Below, one piece after another: positions 17,532-26,933 of a stretch of 64,000 nucleotides of DNA. A program made the position numbers and the translations under genes. This DNA comes from Paenibacillus_E qinlingensis (GTDB taxonomy: Bacteria > Bacillota > Bacilli > Paenibacillales > NBRC-103111): assembly GCF_028746185.1 (NCBI RefSeq), contig NZ_JAQIVH010000008.1:248001-312000 (forward strand), read 5' to 3'. The notes beneath the pieces are model-generated. The model was not told the DNA's origin, did no database searches, and worked only from the letters and a program-made list of their open reading frames with translations. The stretch's first letter is position 1, and every line of letters begins with the position of its first letter.

Positions 17532-19097
17532 CTATTTCTTACCGTTCGCGTTATACCAATCCGTAGCTTGCTTGATCAGGTCGTTACCGCCACGCGTTCT
17601 CCAGTTTTTCACGAATTCATCGAAATAATCAACAGGTTGGTTCCCCAAAACAATTTTAGCTGCAGTTTCAACGAACATTGTACCTGGCTGAATGAACTCT
17701 CCGATTTCCGGTTGTGTAGACTTAAATGGTGGAGCTCCTAATAAAATGTTCGGTTGACCTTCTTTTTTACCCACTGCAAAGAATTCTTCCATTTTAGCTA
17801 CAGCATCTGCACCAACTTGAACTTTCTTCAGTTCAGGATTCCAACCAGCAAGATTGAACATTTGGCTTCTCCATAATACGGATTTATTATCTGTATCTTT
17901 TTGTAAGTTATAAGTAATTTTACCTGCCGCATCTTTGGTAAACGTATTGTTAGGAACACCGAAGTTAATAAATTCTTGCCCTTCTTGTGTCACTAACCAA
18001 TCGAAGAATTTAACAATCGCTGCTGGATCTTTTGCTTTTTTGGTTACAGAAAACGTTTTATTGAACGCGGAAATCCCGAATCCAGCATATTCTACACCAG
18101 GAGCTTTAGGTGATAGAAGCGGAGCAACTATTGCACCCTTGCCTGGCAGCGCTTTATTTAATTTGTCTTGCCAATCCCACGCAAGACTAGGATCATGAAC
18201 CCATACGCCGACTTGATCGTTCTGAATTTTCTGTTCCCACGTATTCCGTTTATTCGTCATGAATTCGCTGTCGAGCAATTTCTCTTCATTTAATTGTCTC
18301 ACATAGGCAAGCGCTTGTTTCATTTGTGGGCTTGTGTTGGATGGTACGACTTCCCCATTAACTAATTTCCCACCGAATGCGTTGGCGCCAAACATACCCA
18401 ATACCGTATCTAACCAAGTGAAGTTTTCACGACCTGATAATGGAATTTCGTCCTTTTTCCCGTTGCCATTCGGATCCTTGTCACGGAAAGCTCGCAACAT
18501 GGCTAAGAATTCTTCAGGTGTTTTTGGTGATTCCTTGATCCCTACTTTGTCCATCCAATCCTTACGCACGAAGAACATCCGATTAACCTGGGAATCTCCT
18601 GCAGAGGATTCTGGTATTGCATATATTTTCCCGCCACGTGTTACGCCATCCCAAGCTGCTTTAGGAATAACTTTTTTCAAGTTAGGACCATATTTATCGA
18701 TATATTCATCTAAAGGGATCAACTGGTTATTTGCGAACAACTCCCCGTTAACGCCAAAATCTGAGATGACATCCGGCAATTCACCACTCGCAAATTTAAC
18801 TTTTTTGAGATTATCTGCTTGTGCGGCAGGTAAGAACGTAATATCTAAGATTGTGTTTGTTTTCTCAGCCATATATTTGATCGTTGGATCTTCCATCGGA
18901 TTTCCACCAGGGACTGGCTGATTATTGTCTGTTAACAGCATGCTGAATTTAGCTGGTGCTTTCGGAGCTTCCGTACCTTGCGCAGTTGCAGCAGGACTTG
19001 CCGTGGAGCTGCTATCCGTTTTGGTGCCACAAGCACCAAGTACGCTTACCATTGATACAGCAACAGCTAAGCCAACCCATTTCTTTGAAGAATTCAT
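17532..19097 (-). CDS. Sugar-binding lipoprotein of ABC importer A
   Basis: 521 residues. The signal peptide ends in a lipobox (SVLGAC, Cys23), followed by a Ser/Thr/Ala-rich linker, so the mature protein is lipid-anchored outside the membrane. The body contains the extracellular solute-binding signature seen in LplA-type proteins, including FLAMLRAFRDKDPNGNGKKD, a Ca-binding-like loop shared with the other two binding proteins in the window. It would capture an oligosaccharide and deliver it to the two permeases encoded upstream. GGGAGG precedes the ATG. It is last in a permease-permease-binding-protein order and may have its own promoter (19138-19167). No ATPase gene is nearby, as is usual for this family, which shares MsmX-type ATPases. 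Confidence 0.9.
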   Translation of the reverse strand: MNSSKKWVGLAVAVSMVSVLGACGTKTDSSSTASPAATAQGTEAPKAPAKFSMLLTDNNQPVPGGNPMEDPTIKYMAEKTNTILDITFLPAAQADNLKKVKFASGELPDVISDFGVNGELFANNQLIPLDEYIDKYGPNLKKVIPKAAWDGVTRGGKIYAIPESSAGDSQVNRMFFVRKDWMDKVGIKESPKTPEEFLAMLRAFRDKDPNGNGKKDEIPLSGRENFTWLDTVLGMFGANAFGGKLVNGEVVPSNTSPQMKQALAYVRQLNEEKLLDSEFMTNKRNTWEQKIQNDQVGVWVHDPSLAWDWQDKLNKALPGKGAIVAPLLSPKAPGVEYAGFGISAFNKTFSVTKKAKDPAAIVKFFDWLVTQEGQEFINFGVPNNTFTKDAAGKITYNLQKDTDNKSVLWRSQMFNLAGWNPELKKVQVGADAVAKMEEFFAVGKKEGQPNILLGAPPFKSTQPEIGEFIQPGTMFVETAAKIVLGNQPVDYFDEFVKNWRTRGGNDLIKQATDWYNANGKK

Positions 19098-19137
19098 TCG
19101 ATATTTCCTCCCTTTTTATAACCCCTGTTGTGTTTCA

Positions 19138-19196
19138 TTATATATGAAGACTTGCGGTAAATGTCGGACGCATAAGTGCATGCAACATTTACCAAG
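19138..19196 (-). promoter_or_regulatory. Possible internal promoter with inverted repeat before binding-protein gene A
   Basis: A TATAAT (+ strand 19138-19143) lies 18 bases after CCGACA, a four-of-six match to the -35 consensus. An inverted repeat GGTAAATGT/ACATTTACC (19156-19164 and 19185-19193), with partial CTTG/CAAG extensions, overlaps this -35. It could be an operator or an intercistronic RNA stem that sets binding-protein levels. Confidence 0.4.
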
Positions 19197-19211
19197 TGTC
19201 GACATAACGAC

Positions 19212-20093
19212 TTATTCTTTCACAGAGCCAAGTGTGGCCCCTTTCACAAAATGCTTTTGCAAAAACGGATAGAGAATGACGATCGGCGCCGTGGCTAAGA
19301 CAATAGTTGCCATTTCAAGCGCTTTCGGAAGCAGCTTACCACCTGTATCGCCTGCAACAGCGGAAGCTATATCATTCGAGCTGCCTGCGGCGATTAAGAA
19401 GTATAAGTACATTTGCAACGTTTGAAGATGTCTGTCATTAATGTACAAGAGTGGCGCGAAATAGCTGTTCCAATGACCAACCGCATAGAACAAGAGCAGC
19501 GTTACCATAATCGGCTTGGATAGTGGAACGACAATTTGCCATACAATGCGATAGTCACTCATGCCATCCACTTTCGCTGCATCGAAGAGCTCCTCAGGTA
19601 GATTACGGAAGAATGTGATACAGAGGATCATGTTAAATGCGCTGATCGCTCCAGGTACGATTAAAGCCCACATCGTATTAATCATGTGAAGTTCCTTAAC
19701 CACCAAGTAGGTCGGGATGAGCGGAGCCTGGAAAATCAATGTAAAAATGATGAAGACCATTATAGCTCTGCGGCCTCTCAGATACGATTTGGACAGCGGA
19801 TACGACCCTACGATGGTCAAAATCATATTAAGAATTGTCGCGATCACGACGACTTTCACCGTCATCCAGCCCGCTTTCCAGAACGTATCCGTGGCAATCA
19901 CATATTTGAATTGCTGCAACGTTGGCTCAACAGGCCAGAAGGAAACTTTGGATTGAATGAGCGCATTATTGGAGGAAAAGGAACCGGCAACAACGTGTAG
20001 TAGTGGTAGCAATGCGATAAGACTCATCGCCACAAGTAAAATCAGATTGAAGGCATCGAATACTTTCTCGCCCGTGGATTGTTTGATCTTCAT
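19212..20093 (-). CDS. ABC importer A permease, LplC/YtcP type
   Basis: 293 residues from ATG 20093, which has AGGAGG six bases upstream; an in-frame ATG at 20150 overlaps the preceding gene and lacks such a site. It is a MalG-type inner-membrane subunit with about six transmembrane helices. The cytoplasmic EAA loop reads FDAAKVDGMSDYRIVW, the contact point for the ATPase. The C-terminus ends in FVKGATLGSVKE, the usual ending of this subfamily. It forms the channel with the upstream LplB-type permease. The genes are separated by ten bases and are clearly co-transcribed. Confidence 0.9.
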   Translation of the reverse strand: MKIKQSTGEKVFDAFNLILLVAMSLIALLPLLHVVAGSFSSNNALIQSKVSFWPVEPTLQQFKYVIATDTFWKAGWMTVKVVVIATILNMILTIVGSYPLSKSYLRGRRAIMVFIIFTLIFQAPLIPTYLVVKELHMINTMWALIVPGAISAFNMILCITFFRNLPEELFDAAKVDGMSDYRIVWQIVVPLSKPIMVTLLLFYAVGHWNSYFAPLLYINDRHLQTLQMYLYFLIAAGSSNDIASAVAGDTGGKLLPKALEMATIVLATAPIVILYPFLQKHFVKGATLGSVKE

Positions 20094-20103
20094 AAGATGC
20101 CTC

Positions 20104-21084
20104 CTAGTATAAGCTTTCACCTGTTGTCGATTTACTAATCTTATTCGCACCTACGAGAAGCACGAAACCAATAACGGATTTGAATAATCCAATCGCTGTC
20201 GTCATAGAGAACTGTCCATTCATAATGCCTAATCGATAAGCATAGGTATCCAGAATTTCGCCTACCTCATATGTAATCGGGCTTAAGAAGATGTACACCT
20301 GTTCAAAACCTACATCCATGACATTTCCTATTTTTAAAAGAAGAAGAATCGTAATCGCAGGCAGTAAACCTGGGAATGTGACGTACTGGAATTGTTTCCA
20401 GCGACCCGCTCCATCAATTTTGGCTGCTTCATATAAGGAAGGACTGATCCCTGACAGTGCGGCCAAGAATATAATGGTACTCCAGCCCATCTCTTTCCAC
20501 ATCCCTGCCGATACAACTACAGTACGAAAAGCAGATGGCGACTGCAGGAAATCCATGGTCGGTAAGCCTAAACCTTTGAGCATGTCATTCACAAGACCAC
20601 TTTGCTCCGAGAGCATCATGTAGGCTAATCCATACACAAGCGCCCAGGATAAAAAGTGAGGCAAGTACAGGACTGTCTGAACAGAGCGCTTAAACGCCAT
20701 GTTTCGAACCTCATTTAAGAGGCAAGCCAAGATGATCGGTGCTGGGAATGAAAATACAATCTGGTAAAGACTGATTAATAACGTATTCTTAATGAGCCGA
20801 GCATATTGCGGATTCGTATACATCAGTTCGAACCATTGGAACCCGACCCATTTACTTTTGAGGAAACCATCGAAAATATTGTAGTCCTTGAAAGCGATAA
20901 TACTGCCTAACAAGGGCACATACTTGAAGGTTATAAAATAAATGAAAACGGGGATCAACATGATGTACAAGGCATTGTTTTTCTTTACAAATCCAAGGAA
21001 ACTTAATTCCCCTGATTTGTTCTTCTTAGCTGCAGCAGGTTTCCTCACTTGGACCGATGCTACCTCTATGGTCTCGTTATTCAT
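20104..21084 (-). CDS. ABC importer A permease, LplB type
   Basis: 326 residues from ATG 21084 (AAGGAG eight bases upstream); a GTG nine bases earlier overlaps that ribosome-binding site and is less likely. MalF-type subunit: a short N-terminal cytoplasmic tail, then helices beginning NALYIMLIPVFIYFITF, and an EAA loop YEAAKIDGAGRWKQFQ. It starts with the typical subfamily block VPLLGSIIAFKDYNIFDG. It pairs with the LplC-type subunit encoded next. A TATAAT at 21115-21120 gives this operon a likely start point just upstream, with no good -35, which fits activation by a YesN-type regulator. Confidence 0.9.
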   Translation of the reverse strand: MNNETIEVASVQVRKPAAAKKNKSGELSFLGFVKKNNALYIMLIPVFIYFITFKYVPLLGSIIAFKDYNIFDGFLKSKWVGFQWFELMYTNPQYARLIKNTLLISLYQIVFSFPAPIILACLLNEVRNMAFKRSVQTVLYLPHFLSWALVYGLAYMMLSEQSGLVNDMLKGLGLPTMDFLQSPSAFRTVVVSAGMWKEMGWSTIIFLAALSGISPSLYEAAKIDGAGRWKQFQYVTFPGLLPAITILLLLKIGNVMDVGFEQVYIFLSPITYEVGEILDTYAYRLGIMNGQFSMTTAIGLFKSVIGFVLLVGANKISKSTTGESLY

Positions 21085-21114
21085 TGGTCCCACTCCTTAT
21101 CTCTTTGTATCTCT

Positions 21115-21120
21115 ATTATA
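21115..21120 (-). promoter_or_regulatory. -10 box of importer A operon
   Basis: TATAAT on the minus strand, about 31 bases before ATG 21084. The -35 region has no close match, as expected for an activator-dependent promoter. Confidence 0.4.
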
Positions 21121-21184
21121 TAAATTCATGTGTAGAGGTCCTAGTAGGGAATCTTTCGAAGTTCATGGTAATCTTCTGTTCTTT

Positions 21185-23362
21185 TCAGGATTCGACACTA
21201 TACGTAATATGACCGTCTTTCAAGCTCGAAATAACCTTAGGGACGGTACCTTTCTCCCAATCAGCGAATAAAAGAAGGGGTACTTGGAGAGAGCCACGGA
21301 CCGGGGCAAAAGACTTCGTCCCAAGAACCGCATCATAGGCAAAGCCCGCTGCTGCGTCCAAATATCCAAATACCGCCACACCTCTAGGATAGAAGCTTAA
21401 GCTGTTGCCGTAGAAGGTTTCGAAGAACATCGAGATGCCCTGTGTATTCGTCGTGCTCTGCCAGCTCCAGTAGTTTTCTGTGAGATGAAAAAGATCGAGT
21501 CCTCGATAAGCAGCTCCGATGTCTCGCAGCATATTCATTGAAACCCATCCCACCTTGCGCGAATGACTTGCCAGACCAGGGATGAAAATACTCTTATCTT
21601 GCATATCAATATAACTGGTGTGACGACATCCGTAACGCCCCAAGGTTTTCGCAGTTGCTGTTTCCATATCCTGACGGAGTCTACCATCGCGAAGGCCTGT
21701 TTGATGTCCGACCATATCGAGTAAGGAAAGTCCATTTACCGTGTAAATATGGTAAGCATCCCAACCCAGCAGTTCCCCTGTCTGAGGTTCGCCTGTCCAT
21801 GGATCCACCGTGCCATCCATCGTTCGGGATAACGTCACGGCATAATGATCCTCCAGCCAACCCTGCTCCTCGATGGTCGTGAGTGCCGCCAAAGCGAAAT
21901 GCTCGTATGCTTGCAGCTCCAACTCCCCTGCATAACGCAAAATCTGGATACCAGCCTGACACGCTGCTAATGCTTTCACACCGAGATACACCTGCTCAGA
22001 GCCATACTGAATCGCTGGAGAGGCGTCATCCACGGTATTCGCACAGCCCTTATCTGGAATGCCATTGCCCGTTGTATCGCAGCGAACGATGAAATCCATT
22101 AATTGACGAATGAATCCGCTATGCTGCACAATTGTTGCGTCTCTTCCTGCTCGTCGCCAATGCGTATACGCAAGAAGAATGTAATTCGTACTCTCTTCGA
22201 CTTCCATTTCGTGATGGTAGTACTGTTTCGTACTATCCCCGAATACGCCCATATCGTGTGATAAAAATAACGTGCCCTCGCCGCTTTCTCCTAGAACTCG
22301 TTTCCCGTCTTTACCAAACAACGGCCACTCGTTGAGTTCTAGCTCCAGTAGTTCAGGCCAGAAAGCCAAGTAAAACGGTCCTTGTGTATATTCGACATCC
22401 ACCGTGGAGTGGAAGTAGCAATTACCTTCCCATACGGTAAACCAGTCTTGGCCGTTCTCGCGAACCACCCACCATGTGTTCATTAGCCAAGCGTGCAGCG
22501 TCTGTGCGAGTAATTTCGATGTGGAATCGCCCAACGAATGATTGGATAGGATGCCATCTACTTTAATCGAGTTCTCTTTTACCGCTTCGACATGCTGGAT
22601 TGCCCAATCCACAACTTGCTCAAGATTCGCAAAGCTTTGCGTGTATTTGAAGGGGCTGCGAGTGCCTAATACATTGAGTAAAGGCTGATCGTACGTACAC
22701 CAAGCAAGGGAAAGTTTCGTCCCTTCCATCCCTTTACGTAAGGAAAAAGGTGCGGTTAGGTTGGTTCCATCCCATGCACCTGAAAGTATAGCAAGTTGAT
22801 CTTTACATGCTATTGTTTCTTCATTGGATCGAATCGCTTTGCTGTGATCATCTTCCTCAAACGGACGTAAGATAACGGAATCGTACGTAGCTTCGATGCT
22901 CCTTGATTGTGATTGTGACTCAAATTTGAACCCTTCGCCCGAAAAGCCTAGGAACAGCTTCCCCTCTATAATTTCATCGTATTGCGCAGTCCATCGAAAT
23001 GAGGATGGCAAACGATCCACTTCTAGGTCCAAGTAAACGATCGGAACTGTGCTGAAGACCTCGTCTCTCGGTCGGAACGGAATGCGAGCTGTTAGTTTCA
23101 CATGAATCCCTGTCGTCGGATCAATTCCGCTTAACGTCATCGTGGTCGCTGTCATTTCTTGATCCATAAATTCAAACGATTGCTTATCACCACACAAAGG
23201 TAGTGAGAGTGTGCGATCTCCTATTTCGATCCCTGCATGCAGATGAATCGGCAATCCCGGATGATTGCCATGACGAACTAGATAAGCTTGGTGCCCAGCA
23301 GGATCCCATCCGATTCCCAGTCGTGATCCTAATACGGTTAATGCATCTCCCATTAATTGCAA
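21185..23362 (-). CDS. GH52/DUF4965-like (alpha/alpha) glycoside hydrolase
   Basis: 725 residues from TTG 23362, which has AGGAGG eight bases upstream. An in-frame ATG at 23392 is only nine bases from the predicted transcription start. There is no signal peptide, so it is cytoplasmic. An N-terminal beta-sandwich is followed by a helical toroid. Comparison from memory with GH52 beta-xylosidases shows shared blocks: FTVWEGN (Glu near 312, aligned with the GH52 nucleophile), FLSHDMGVF, NTVDDAS (Asp445/446, near the GH52 acid/base) and LSFYPRGV. The layout also resembles the glutaminase/DUF4965 family. It probably hydrolyses an oligosaccharide imported by the adjacent importer A. The substrate is open; beta-xylosidase activity is only one possibility. 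Confidence 0.65.
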   Translation of the reverse strand: MQLMGDALTVLGSRLGIGWDPAGHQAYLVRHGNHPGLPIHLHAGIEIGDRTLSLPLCGDKQSFEFMDQEMTATTMTLSGIDPTTGIHVKLTARIPFRPRDEVFSTVPIVYLDLEVDRLPSSFRWTAQYDEIIEGKLFLGFSGEGFKFESQSQSRSIEATYDSVILRPFEEDDHSKAIRSNEETIACKDQLAILSGAWDGTNLTAPFSLRKGMEGTKLSLAWCTYDQPLLNVLGTRSPFKYTQSFANLEQVVDWAIQHVEAVKENSIKVDGILSNHSLGDSTSKLLAQTLHAWLMNTWWVVRENGQDWFTVWEGNCYFHSTVDVEYTQGPFYLAFWPELLELELNEWPLFGKDGKRVLGESGEGTLFLSHDMGVFGDSTKQYYHHEMEVEESTNYILLAYTHWRRAGRDATIVQHSGFIRQLMDFIVRCDTTGNGIPDKGCANTVDDASPAIQYGSEQVYLGVKALAACQAGIQILRYAGELELQAYEHFALAALTTIEEQGWLEDHYAVTLSRTMDGTVDPWTGEPQTGELLGWDAYHIYTVNGLSLLDMVGHQTGLRDGRLRQDMETATAKTLGRYGCRHTSYIDMQDKSIFIPGLASHSRKVGWVSMNMLRDIGAAYRGLDLFHLTENYWSWQSTTNTQGISMFFETFYGNSLSFYPRGVAVFGYLDAAAGFAYDAVLGTKSFAPVRGSLQVPLLLFADWEKGTVPKVISSLKDGHITYSVES

Positions 23363-23630
23363 CTTACATTCCTCCTGAACTTGCTGACTCATTGTTTACT
23401 ATCTCCAATTATAGGACTGCGGTCATCTTGCAAACAGTGGAGGGACTTTCGTTTTTCTACGACAATCTTCGGAAATTTAGATGAAAAGACAGAAATCCTA
23501 TCATTGAAACCAATTACCCTGCGTTTGGTGAATAAAAGGCGAGTGCTTGTTGAGGTAATGGAAAGCTGGCGGGGGTGCAGTGCCGAAGGGCTGTACATGT
23601 TTGAAAGAGGGCTCGCTCTACGCATTAGCA

Positions 23631-23816
23631 TTAACTGGAAAATATACATCTATGTAAGCAGAATACCCTTGAAATCTGGATTTAACTGTAAAATATGCAG
23701 CTAAAACTACTACTTTTGCTCAAATCAGCTGAAATGGTTGAGATTAACTGTAGGTTTTCCATCTAACTTGCATTTGAACGAAAAATCTTCGATTTTAACT
23801 GTAGAAAATCCATCTA
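23631..23816 (+). repeat. Four spaced 22-bp direct repeats, locus A
   Basis: Units at 23631-23652, 23682-23703, 23744-23765 and 23795-23816 share the frame TTAACTG, eight variable bases, then CAKCTA. Start-to-start distances are 51, 62 and 51. The same element occurs at 29016-29201. The variable centre keeps an A-rich or T-rich core. Confidence 0.7.
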
Positions 23817-23843
23817 TTCTCCTTACGCACATTCCTATATGCC

Positions 23844-23878
23844 AAAAAAAGGACCATCCCCCGCAGGGGACAGTCCTT
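23844..23878 (-). terminator. Terminator of YesMN pair 1
   Basis: Stem AAGGAC/GTCCTT and TCCCC/GGGGA with a small symmetrical internal loop, followed on the minus strand by seven T residues, 12 bases after the response-regulator stop. Confidence 0.85.
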
Positions 23879-23889
23879 CTCCTGTCATC

Positions 23890-24978
23890 TTATGATTTCA
23901 TTCGCTTCTTATAATCAAGCGGGCTTAATCCGTAGTGCTTTTTGAACAATTGAGAGAAGTACGTGACGTCTTCGTAGCCGACCTGATTGGCAATCGTGTA
24001 GATTTTCTCCGACGTTTCCATCAAAATATTACGTGCTTCCCGCATTCGAATCGATACCGTATAGGTGCCGATGGTCATTTCTGTTTCTTGCTTAAATAGG
24101 GTACACATGTACGTTTTGTTCATGGCAACGTGATCCGCAAGTTCCTGCAAGTTAATTTGCTCACCGAAGTGTAGATCAATGTATTGTTTCACTTTATCAA
24201 TGACTTTCACCGATTGCTGATCACGAATCCCCCGCATCGTTTCCACCAGAAGATGAGAGCCTTCTTCCAGCCTTCTCACCGCGCAGAGACGGTAATAGCT
24301 CCGAACTGCTTGCAGGGAAAGTGTCGTATCACCTAAGCCCAAATCATTCCCTTCATCCAGCTCCAGCTGGAAGCGTTCGGATGACAGCTCTTCAATGATC
24401 GTTCGAAGCCACAAATTGCTCAATGGATTCAATAAGTTAAAGTTGCCTTCTACCCAACCTTCTAACAATTCCAACGTTTCTACGATGAGTAAAGGCAGTG
24501 TTTCTACATGCAAGGTTCGTATGTGTTCTAACCATTTATCTACCCATTGTTTATGATGGGGAAGCTTTCTCAGCATCAGCTGAGCTGCATCACGGTTGCG
24601 ATCTTCCTCTAATCGTTCCTTGGCCTTATCAAGGGCACTGAACAGCAGCTCTTCATCAACTGGCTTCATAATGTAATCCAAGGCATGCAGTTGAATACTC
24701 ATTTTGGCATATTGAAAATCATCATAACTCGAGACAACCACACATCGCATCCACGGGAATCGCTTATTAATTTCGCCTATTAACGTTAACCCATCCATCA
24801 TCGGCATCCGGATGTCCGTAATGCATAAATCGGCATAATGTTCCTCCAGCCAATCCAATGCCTTAACGCCATTAGCAGCGGTTCCGGCAACGACGGTTGT
24901 TTGCTGATAAGCATCAATCGAAACTGACAGACTATCTCGAATTAAGGAAGAGTCGTCCACAAGAAGTACGCGTATCAT
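23890..24978 (-). CDS. YesN-type response regulator 1 (receiver plus AraC HTH)
   Basis: 362 residues. The N-terminal receiver domain shows VDDSS and the phospho-acceptor Asp55 in CITDIRMPMMDG, with the conserved Lys in LDYIMKPVDE. The C-terminal AraC domain (about 260-362) has LQELADHVAMNKTYMCTLFK and a terminal signature VGYEDVTYFSQLFKK. It would be phosphorylated by the kinase encoded just upstream and activate sugar genes. It starts eight bases after that kinase gene ends, with AAAGGAG upstream. It lies between the GH52-like/importer A cluster and the GH5-like gene, so either could be its target. Confidence 0.92.
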   Translation of the reverse strand: MIRVLLVDDSSLIRDSLSVSIDAYQQTTVVAGTAANGVKALDWLEEHYADLCITDIRMPMMDGLTLIGEINKRFPWMRCVVVSSYDDFQYAKMSIQLHALDYIMKPVDEELLFSALDKAKERLEEDRNRDAAQLMLRKLPHHKQWVDKWLEHIRTLHVETLPLLIVETLELLEGWVEGNFNLLNPLSNLWLRTIIEELSSERFQLELDEGNDLGLGDTTLSLQAVRSYYRLCAVRRLEEGSHLLVETMRGIRDQQSVKVIDKVKQYIDLHFGEQINLQELADHVAMNKTYMCTLFKQETEMTIGTYTVSIRMREARNILMETSEKIYTIANQVGYEDVTYFSQLFKKHYGLSPLDYKKRMKS

Positions 24979-24985
24979 CTATTAT

Positions 24986-26818
24986 TCACTCCTTTACCTG
25001 ATTTGGAAAAATAACACTTACCTGTGTGCCGCCTTTATCTGAAACGCGTTCTACCATAATCCCTGCATGTGCATGATGCGGATAGAATGTTTTGAGACGA
25101 TAATGAACATTTAACATCCCGATCCTTAACAGCTGTAGGAATTCCTGTTCAGGTCTAACTTGACTCAGTGCCTCCCGAATTTCGCTTAACTTTCCAAGCG
25201 ATATGCCAGACCCATCATCTACAATATCTACGCGAATGTAATCGTTCTCCCATTGATACGCGGAGATTCGAACTTGGAGGTTCTCCCCCGTCATTTCATA
25301 GCCATGTTTAATACAATTCTCTACAAACGGCTGAATGCATGCTTTTAAACATGCGGATTGTGCCACCTCGGGATCAATGTCAAAATGAAACGTTAACTCG
25401 TTCGGATACAAATTATCCATAATTTGAATGTAATCGCGAATATGGCGGATTTCCTCTTCTAGGGTAACTAAAGAATCCTTGTAATTCGATGTATATCGCA
25501 GCATGTTCGAAAGGGCTATGGTTGACTTTCGGATCTGTTGATGCCCAGCCAAATTGGCCATCGCATTGATCGATTCTAAAGCGTTATATAGAAAGTGGGA
25601 GTTGATTTGTGATTGCAGTGCTGATAACACCGCTTGCTGCTGAACCATTTTGGACTCCGCTAATAAATGAATCGAGGCGTCAATCCGATCCAGCAACAAA
25701 TTATATGATTCGGCCAAATCCGCTACCTCGTCCGTCCCTTTCACATCCGGGCGAATATCGAATCGACCCAGTTTTGTCGTACTAATCGTCCTGCGCAGCA
25801 ACTTAATTCGCTTGGTAATGGAGTGTGATACCAGGTACACTAATACAATTGCACTTAACAAGCTAAGCGAGGCGATTGCGATCGTCCAATTGCGAATTTC
25901 AATAATACGTTGTGCTAAGTCCTCATATGGCACGAAAACGATGACACGCCAATCCACTTTCGGAATCGATTGATACACAATCATCTGAGTATGATCCTGA
26001 TTATACATGTAACCTGATGGATTTTTCTTCATAGCTTCCATCATGGGATGAGCCAATTTCGTATTGATCATATGCAGGTCTGGTGCAGAGATGACATTGC
26101 CTTCGGCAGTCGTAATTAAGGCCTGTCCATTGCGTCCCAGTTCAATTTCATTCAGAATCTGTTGCGTCGGCATCAAGGAAATATCTACGGCCAGATAGAC
26201 TGGTTGATCACTATAATACAGCTTTTGAACATAGGTTAGAATCGGCAGTTGAATTTTTTGACCATTGCTATTCTTGTAATCCGCGCGAAGATTGACAAAT
26301 GACTGAATTCTTCCCGTATCGGTTATCTTATCTTTCATATTCGAAGCAGCAAAGGAATACTCCGTTTCCAGAACGGCATCTCGTGTTTCATTTCGATATA
26401 CAATCTGATTCCCATTCTCATTGTAGAGCACAATAGAAAGCGTTTCCTTATGAAAACTAATGTACGGATTAATAATTCGATTCTCCATATCCTTGAGTTT
26501 ACTATAGTTCCTGTAAGTATCTCCTTGGTTAATTCGCGTCCAATCCTGAAAATCTTGACTTATGACCAGCGTTTGAAAAAATTGTTCATTATCATTGATA
26601 TATCGCGTTAGATTCAACGTCGCCTGCTTCAAAATTTGATTACTAAATCGTTGTGCATCCGATTCGATCGCTCTAGCGCTTTTGTAATAGCTAAAGCTGC
26701 CAATCGTAACTACAACCAAGATGACGATGCACGAGATCATAAGAATGAGTTTCCACTGCAAGGAACTTCTAATATAGCTGAACAAATAATTCGCCTCCCT
26801 TGCCTTCTTAGCATGCAT
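24986..26818 (-). CDS. YesM-type sensor histidine kinase 1
   Basis: 610 residues. Transmembrane helix at about 23-42, a large extracellular Cache-like sensor (about 45-300), a second helix (about 310-332), a HAMP domain (KRIKLLRRTISTTKLGRFDI), a His_kinase domain with acceptor His408 in QSQINSHFLYN and a HATPase domain (VENCIKHGYEM, DIVDDGSGI). It would sense an extracellular sugar or a loaded binding protein and phosphorylate the co-transcribed regulator. The ATG at 26818 has only AAGGTG upstream. A TTG at codon 12 preceded by GGGAGG is a plausible alternative start, which would shorten the protein by 11 residues. Confidence 0.92.
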   Translation of the reverse strand: MHAKKAREANYLFSYIRSSLQWKLILMISCIVILVVVTIGSFSYYKSARAIESDAQRFSNQILKQATLNLTRYINDNEQFFQTLVISQDFQDWTRINQGDTYRNYSKLKDMENRIINPYISFHKETLSIVLYNENGNQIVYRNETRDAVLETEYSFAASNMKDKITDTGRIQSFVNLRADYKNSNGQKIQLPILTYVQKLYYSDQPVYLAVDISLMPTQQILNEIELGRNGQALITTAEGNVISAPDLHMINTKLAHPMMEAMKKNPSGYMYNQDHTQMIVYQSIPKVDWRVIVFVPYEDLAQRIIEIRNWTIAIASLSLLSAIVLVYLVSHSITKRIKLLRRTISTTKLGRFDIRPDVKGTDEVADLAESYNLLLDRIDASIHLLAESKMVQQQAVLSALQSQINSHFLYNALESINAMANLAGHQQIRKSTIALSNMLRYTSNYKDSLVTLEEEIRHIRDYIQIMDNLYPNELTFHFDIDPEVAQSACLKACIQPFVENCIKHGYEMTGENLQVRISAYQWENDYIRVDIVDDGSGISLGKLSEIREALSQVRPEQEFLQLLRIGMLNVHYRLKTFYPHHAHAGIMVERVSDKGGTQVSVIFPNQVKE

Positions 26819-26860
26819 TATACACCTTGAACTGCATTTTGTTTAGCACTGAATGTTGCC

Positions 26861-26913
26861 AAAAAAAACTATCCAGCCACTGAACAGCAGACAGGCTGTT
26901 GGTGCTGGATAGT
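26861..26913 (-). terminator. Terminator of GH5-like gene
   Basis: A 10-bp perfect stem (26868-26877 with 26904-26913) whose 26-base interior also folds partly, followed on the minus strand by eight T residues, 21 bases after the stop. Confidence 0.85.
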
Positions 26914-26933
26914 ATCTTAGGAAACACAGAATT

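Larger units (their letters stand above)
23393..23889. other. Intergenic region with promoter, 22-bp repeats and terminator
   Basis: About 500 bases without a credible gene. It holds a TATAAT on the minus strand at 23408-23413 (likely promoter of the GH52-like gene), four 22-bp direct repeats at 23631-23816 and the terminator of response regulator 1 at 23844-23878. The frames that cross it look like chance. Confidence 0.65.

Noticed and set aside
18334..18921. 195-codon plus-strand open frame opposite binding protein A
   Set aside because: It mirrors a lipoprotein gene with clear family motifs. Composition is that of a reverse-complement shadow.
23631..23816. Possible CRISPR array from spaced repeats
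   Set aside because: Only four imperfect 22-bp units, unequal spacing, a variable repeat core and no cas genes in the window. The second locus has units in opposite orientations.
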